Shown here piece after piece: positions 8,209-11,034 of a stretch of DNA of 11,034 bases. Position numbers and translations under genes: made by a program. The DNA comes from an uncultured Austwickia sp. Its GTDB lineage: Bacteria > Actinomycetota > Actinomycetes > Actinomycetales > Dermatophilaceae. Every line of letters starts with the position of its first letter. The stretch's first letter is position 1. The notes under the pieces are model-generated. The model was not told where the DNA came from. It saw only the letters and a program-made list of their open reading frames with translations, and made no database searches. The DNA lies in NCBI GenBank assembly GCA_934678955.1, contig CAKUSI010000107.1, forward strand, positions 1-11,034, in the 5' to 3' direction.

Positions 8209-10191
8209 GTGCCGCGGATCCGTGAGGAGGACGTCCAGCGCGTGAAGGAGCGCGCGCGGCTCGACGACGTCGTCCGCGAGCACGTCACGCTCCGCACCGC
8301 CGGCGTGGGGTCCTTCAAGGGGCTGTGCCCCTTCCACGACGAGAAGACCCCGTCCTTCACGATCCGCCCGGCCCTCGGCACGTGGCACTGTTTCGGCTGC
8401 GGCGAAGGCGGCGACGTCATCAGCTTCGTGCAGAAGATCGACCACCTCACGTTCGTCGAGGCGGTCGAGCGGATCGCCGGCCAGGTCGGGGTGGAGCTGC
8501 GCTACGAAGACGGGGGCGGGCCGCGCGAGCACTCACCTGGGCGGCGGACCCGCCTGGTCGAGGCGCATCGCCTCGCCGAGGAGTTCTACACCCGGACGTT
8601 GCTGACCAGTCCGGACGCCCGGGCGGGGCGCGATTTCCTGCGCGCGCGCAGCTTCGACAGCGCCGCGGCACGTCAGTTCGGGGTCGGCTACGCGCCGCGG
8701 GGCGGCGACGACCTGGCGCGACTGCTGGTGGACAAGGGGTTCACGGAGGAGGAAGTGCTCACCGCGGGTCTCGTACGTCGCGGACGAGGGTTGTACGACG
8801 CGTTCCGCGGCCGGCTGATGTGGCCGATCCGCGACATCACGGGGGATCCGGTGGGCTTCGGCGCCCGCCGTCTCTACGAGGACGACCGGCTCCCCGCTAA
8901 ATACCTGAACACCTCGGAGACGCCGATCTACCGCAAGTCGTCGGTCCTCTACGGGCTCGACCTGGCGAAGAAGTCGATCGCGCGGGAGCGGGTCGCCGTG
9001 ATCGTGGAGGGCTATACGGACGTCATGGCCTGCCACCTCTCCGGCGTGGAGGGCGCCGTGGCCACGTGCGGCACGGCCTTCGGGGCCGATCACGTCAAGC
9101 TGCTGCGCCGCATCCTGCGCGACGAGGCCGGCGGGCCCCCGGCGAGGGCGGTGTTCACCTTCGACGGGGACGTGGCGGGTCAGGCGGCCGCGATGAAGGC
9201 GTTCGACGGCGATCAGCAGTGGGCGAGCCAGAGTTTCGTGGCGGTCGCGCAGGCCGGGCAGGACCCGTGCGAGTTGCGCCTGTCCGCCGGGCCGCAGGCC
9301 GTGCAGGCCCTGGTCGAGGACGCGGTCCCGATGTTCGAGTTCGCCGTGCGGACCCTCCTTGCGCGCCACGACCTGGGCACGGCAGAAGGGCGGGTCCAGG
9401 CCATGCGGGCGGCCGCCCCCGTGATCGCCAAGATCCGCGACCAGGCACTTCGCCCTGAATACACCCGGCTCGTGGCCGGGTGGATCGGGATCGACATCGA
9501 GCAGGTGGTGGCGGAGGTGGCGCGCGTGGGCCGCGCCGAGCGCCGCTCGCAGGGTTCAGGAGGAGCCGGCGGATCGCCCGCGGGTCGGGAGGACACCCGC
9601 CGCGCGGCGCGGGACGGCGTCGCGCGCGAGGCCGGGGACGATGGGCGCGGGGAGGCCGGATCCGCGGACGCCGATGCGCCGACCGAGGATCCGTACCCTC
9701 CGCCCGACCCCCGCGACCCGGTCGTCGACCTAGGAATGCAGGTCCTCCAGGTGTTGCTGCAGCACCCGCTGCTCGTCCCCGAACAGGACGTGGCCGCCGT
9801 GGATCCGGCGTCCTTCACGTCGCCGTCGCTGCGGGTGATCTTCGAGACGATCAGGGGCCTGGGGAGGGACGCCGCGACGGGTGCCTCCGCAGCCGGTTGG
9901 GTGAGCCAGGTCGCGCAGGCCGTTCCCCAGTCGGTCGTGCCCCTGGTGACACACCTGTCCGTGGCCCCGCTGCGGCTCTCGCTTGACCCTGCGACCGGCG
10001 AACCGGAGGTCCGGCACGTGGGTCGGCTTCTGTTGGAGATCAGCGAGATCGGGCAGCGTCGGGTGATCGCGGACTCCCTGTCCGCGTTGCGCCGACTGGA
10101 GGCCAGCGACCCGGACGCCGCCCGCGAGCTGAGCGTCACCCTGAACCGTCGGCAGGTCGAGCTGGCCGCGCTGAGAGAGAGGTACCTCTGA
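8209..10191 (+). CDS. dnaG: DNA primase
   Basis: Makes the short RNA primers for Okazaki fragments at the replication fork in partnership with the DnaB helicase. The product has 660 residues. Seen: an N-terminal CHC2 zinc finger with ligands Cys40, His43, Cys61 and Cys64 (CPFHDEKTPSF ... WHCFGCG); the RNA polymerase domain with FGVGYAP, GRLMWPIRD, GFGARRL and KYLNTSETPIYRKSSVLYGL; and the TOPRIM domain with Glu267 (VIVEGYTDVM) and Asp319/Asp321 (FTFDGDVAG). A Gly/Ala/Asp/Arg-rich linker at about 444-505 leads into the C-terminal helicase-binding domain. GTG 8209 is chosen because GGGGAGG at 8194-8200 lies 8 bases upstream and the protein then begins with the usual PRIREEDVQRVKERARLDDVV. Open frame extends upstream to 8008 but overlaps dgt as shadow sequence. 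The stop overlaps the next start in TGATG, so the downstream gene is probably coupled. Confidence 0.97.
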   Translation: MPRIREEDVQRVKERARLDDVVREHVTLRTAGVGSFKGLCPFHDEKTPSFTIRPALGTWHCFGCGEGGDVISFVQKIDHLTFVEAVERIAGQVGVELRYEDGGGPREHSPGRRTRLVEAHRLAEEFYTRTLLTSPDARAGRDFLRARSFDSAAARQFGVGYAPRGGDDLARLLVDKGFTEEEVLTAGLVRRGRGLYDAFRGRLMWPIRDITGDPVGFGARRLYEDDRLPAKYLNTSETPIYRKSSVLYGLDLAKKSIARERVAVIVEGYTDVMACHLSGVEGAVATCGTAFGADHVKLLRRILRDEAGGPPARAVFTFDGDVAGQAAAMKAFDGDQQWASQSFVAVAQAGQDPCELRLSAGPQAVQALVEDAVPMFEFAVRTLLARHDLGTAEGRVQAMRAAAPVIAKIRDQALRPEYTRLVAGWIGIDIEQVVAEVARVGRAERRSQGSGGAGGSPAGREDTRRAARDGVAREAGDDGRGEAGSADADAPTEDPYPPPDPRDPVVDLGMQVLQVLLQHPLLVPEQDVAAVDPASFTSPSLRVIFETIRGLGRDAATGASAAGWVSQVAQAVPQSVVPLVTHLSVAPLRLSLDPATGEPEVRHVGRLLLEISEIGQRRVIADSLSALRRLEASDPDAARELSVTLNRRQVELAALRERYL

Positions 10192-10778
10192 TGCGCTGGC
10201 TGCGCCGAGGGGAAGGCCCTGCGCCGGAATGGGCGCTCGTGCACCTGGAGCTGCGCGCCCCCGATCGGGTGCTGGCCTGGGGCCAGGACACCGTGACGGG
10301 AGCCTGCATCGTCGCGTCGCTGTACGCCCTGCACCACCTCCCGCCTGGCGCGTCGACCAGTCCTCACCTCGGTGGTGACCTGGCCCTCGCGGTGCTCCCG
10401 ACCGGTGTTGCGGCGGGAGCGTCCGTCCGCTGGAGCCGGCCGTGGCTGGACGTGCTCGCCGGTTCCTGGGAGCCGCGCACCCACACGTTGAGTGTCACCT
10501 GGGCCGACGGTAGCCGCGCGTCGATGTGGACGCTGAAGGAGCGGCAGCTCCGGCTCCCCTCGGTGTTCCAAGAACGTGTCCGCGCGAGCCTGTACGTCAG
10601 CACGCCGGTCGAAGTCGGGGGACGGCCGGTCGGCCAAGTGGCGCTGCGGCGTGACCTCGCCACCGGCGAGTTGCGCGAGCAGGTCTCCTGGCGGCGAGGG
10701 CGACCCACGACCGACCCCGCCGTCGCCGCGGAAGTGGACCGGCTCCTGGCGGATCTGCGCGATCAGGCGGGGCTCTAG
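10191..10778 (+). CDS. Uncharacterised protein coupled to dnaG
   Basis: A 195-residue soluble-looking protein that I cannot name. It has no signal peptide or membrane segment. Visible features are a DRVLAWGQDTVTGACIVASLYALHHL stretch at 25-50, RWSRPWLDVLAGSW at 80-93, a QERVRASLYVSTPVEVGGR stretch at 126-144 and a C-terminal helix AAEVDRLLADLRDQAGL. From memory, proteins with this alternating pattern (a GA-x-x-VA-like strand, a W-x-x-V-x-x-A-x-W block, then ERVxASxxxS) follow dnaG in other actinomycetes and may have a PH-like beta fold; this is unsure. The start is secure: ATG overlaps the dnaG TGA by one base, and AGAGAGG at 10176-10182 lies 8 bases upstream. Tight coupling means expression tracks dnaG, but does not prove a role in replication. 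The 108 bases from its stop to the tRNA gene hold the tRNA promoter and no clear terminator. Confidence 0.85.
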   Translation: MRWLRRGEGPAPEWALVHLELRAPDRVLAWGQDTVTGACIVASLYALHHLPPGASTSPHLGGDLALAVLPTGVAAGASVRWSRPWLDVLAGSWEPRTHTLSVTWADGSRASMWTLKERQLRLPSVFQERVRASLYVSTPVEVGGRPVGQVALRRDLATGELREQVSWRRGRPTTDPAVAAEVDRLLADLRDQAGL

Positions 10779-10840
10779 CGCTGCGCGGCTCAGGGCTTGT
10801 CTGCTCCGGTCGATGGGAAGTCCGGTGCCGCCGGCCCGGT

Positions 10841-10870
10841 TTCACCGTCGGGCGATTCGTTTGCTAGGCT
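10841..10870 (+). promoter_or_regulatory. tRNA-Asn promoter
   Basis: A -35-like TTCACC at 10841-10846 and a -10 TAGGCT at 10865-10870 are separated by 18 bases. Transcription would begin near 10877, about 10 bases before the mature tRNA 5' end, giving a short leader for RNase P to remove. The -10 fits TAnnnT exactly and the -35 matches four of six consensus bases. Confidence 0.6.
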
Positions 10871-10886
10871 CGCCCGTGCTTGCCGA

Positions 10887-10959
10887 TCCCCCGTAGCTCA
10901 ACTGGCAGAGCATTCGACTGTTAATCGAAGGGTTATTGGTTCGAGTCCAATCGGGGGAG
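10887..10959 (+). tRNA. tRNA-Asn (anticodon GTT)
   Basis: A complete 73-base tRNA that reads AAC and AAU codons. Acceptor stem TCCCCCG (10887-10893) pairs with CGGGGGA (10952-10958), and the discriminator is G10959. The D arm has GCTC/GAGC (10896-10899 with 10908-10911). The anticodon arm has TTCGA/TCGAA around loop CTGTTAA, with anticodon GTT at 10920-10922. The variable loop is GGGTT. The T arm has ATTGG/CCAAT around TTCGAGT. CCA is not encoded and must be added after transcription. There is no intron or mispaired arm. A tRNA-Asn downstream of dnaG is a familiar actinomycete arrangement. Confidence 0.97.
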
Positions 10960-10966
10960 CGCTGCT

Positions 10967-11020
10967 GAAGGCCCCGTGCCACGTCCGTTCACGCGGGTGT
11001 GGCCGAGGGCCTTCTTCCCT
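10967..11020 (+). terminator. Terminator of tRNA-Asn
   Basis: GAAGGCCC (10967-10974) pairs perfectly with GGGCCTTC (11007-11014). Inside it, after a 3x3 internal loop, GCCAC (10978-10982) pairs with GTGGC (10999-11003) around a 16-base loop. TTCCCT follows at 11015-11020, a short pyrimidine tract rather than a full T-run. The stem begins 7 bases after the tRNA 3' end, a good place for an intrinsic terminator. Confidence 0.7.
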
Positions 11021-11034
11021 CCCCGGGGCCGGGC

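Noticed and set aside
9537..9722. Possible frameshift or insertion in the Gly/Asp/Arg-rich stretch of dnaG
   Set aside because: The frame stays open and both flanking domains are intact; DnaG linkers before the helicase-binding domain are often low-complexity and variable.
9213..10637. Minus-strand open frame of 474 codons opposite dnaG and the downstream gene
   Set aside because: Composition is Arg/Ser/Pro-rich without any domain, and it lies opposite confident plus-strand genes.
10887..10959. tRNA-Asn 3' end as an integration (attachment) site
   Set aside because: No integrase gene or direct repeat of the tRNA end is seen in the 75 bases that remain; the flank is taken up by a terminator.

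Overview
The window is high-GC chromosomal DNA (around 70% G+C by eye) with the gene content and order of an actinomycete (Actinomycetota, plausibly Micrococcales). The evidence is GTG starts, -10 boxes of the TAnnnT type placed directly before start codons (leaderless mRNAs), an uppS with a long N-terminal extension, a DUF2993/LmeA-like lipid-binding protein, and the linked dusB / sulfurtransferase / dgt / dnaG / tRNA-Asn block. I see no insertion sequence, phage gene, CRISPR array or integron. No gap between genes exceeds 300 bases; the largest is about 174 bases (3430-3603).

Layout: 7-909 uppS and 906-1457 a short DUF2993 membrane-anchored protein form an overlapping pair. 1528-2976 is argG of the long, E. 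coli-like type, standing alone, with a leaderless promoter overlain by two ARG-box-like sites. argG converges on a small Cys-rich membrane protein (3019-3429, minus strand), and a GC-rich hairpin sits between them. Divergent from that gene is a secreted S1 (streptogrisin/chymotrypsin-fold) serine protease (3604-4575). dusB (4613-5839) follows on the plus strand and converges on a two-domain rhodanese/3-mercaptopyruvate sulfurtransferase (5873-6757, minus strand). The sulfurtransferase is divergent from dgt (6876-8141), which is followed by dnaG (8209-10191) and an uncharacterised gene (10191-10778) coupled to dnaG by a TGATG overlap. tRNA-Asn(GTT) at 10887-10959, with its own promoter and terminator, closes the window.

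How the genes work together: most of this is housekeeping. uppS makes the lipid carrier for cell-wall glycans. dgt and dnaG act in dNTP homeostasis and replication priming. dusB and tRNA-Asn belong to translation. argG performs the penultimate step of arginine synthesis and appears to be under arginine-repressor control. The protease and the divergent Cys-rich membrane protein look like lineage-specific insertions into the conserved order.

I did not find a new multi-gene system. The points most worth a second look are the argG promoter/operator architecture, the recurrent leaderless-start layout, the Cys-rich membrane protein beside a secreted protease, and the unknown gene coupled to dnaG.
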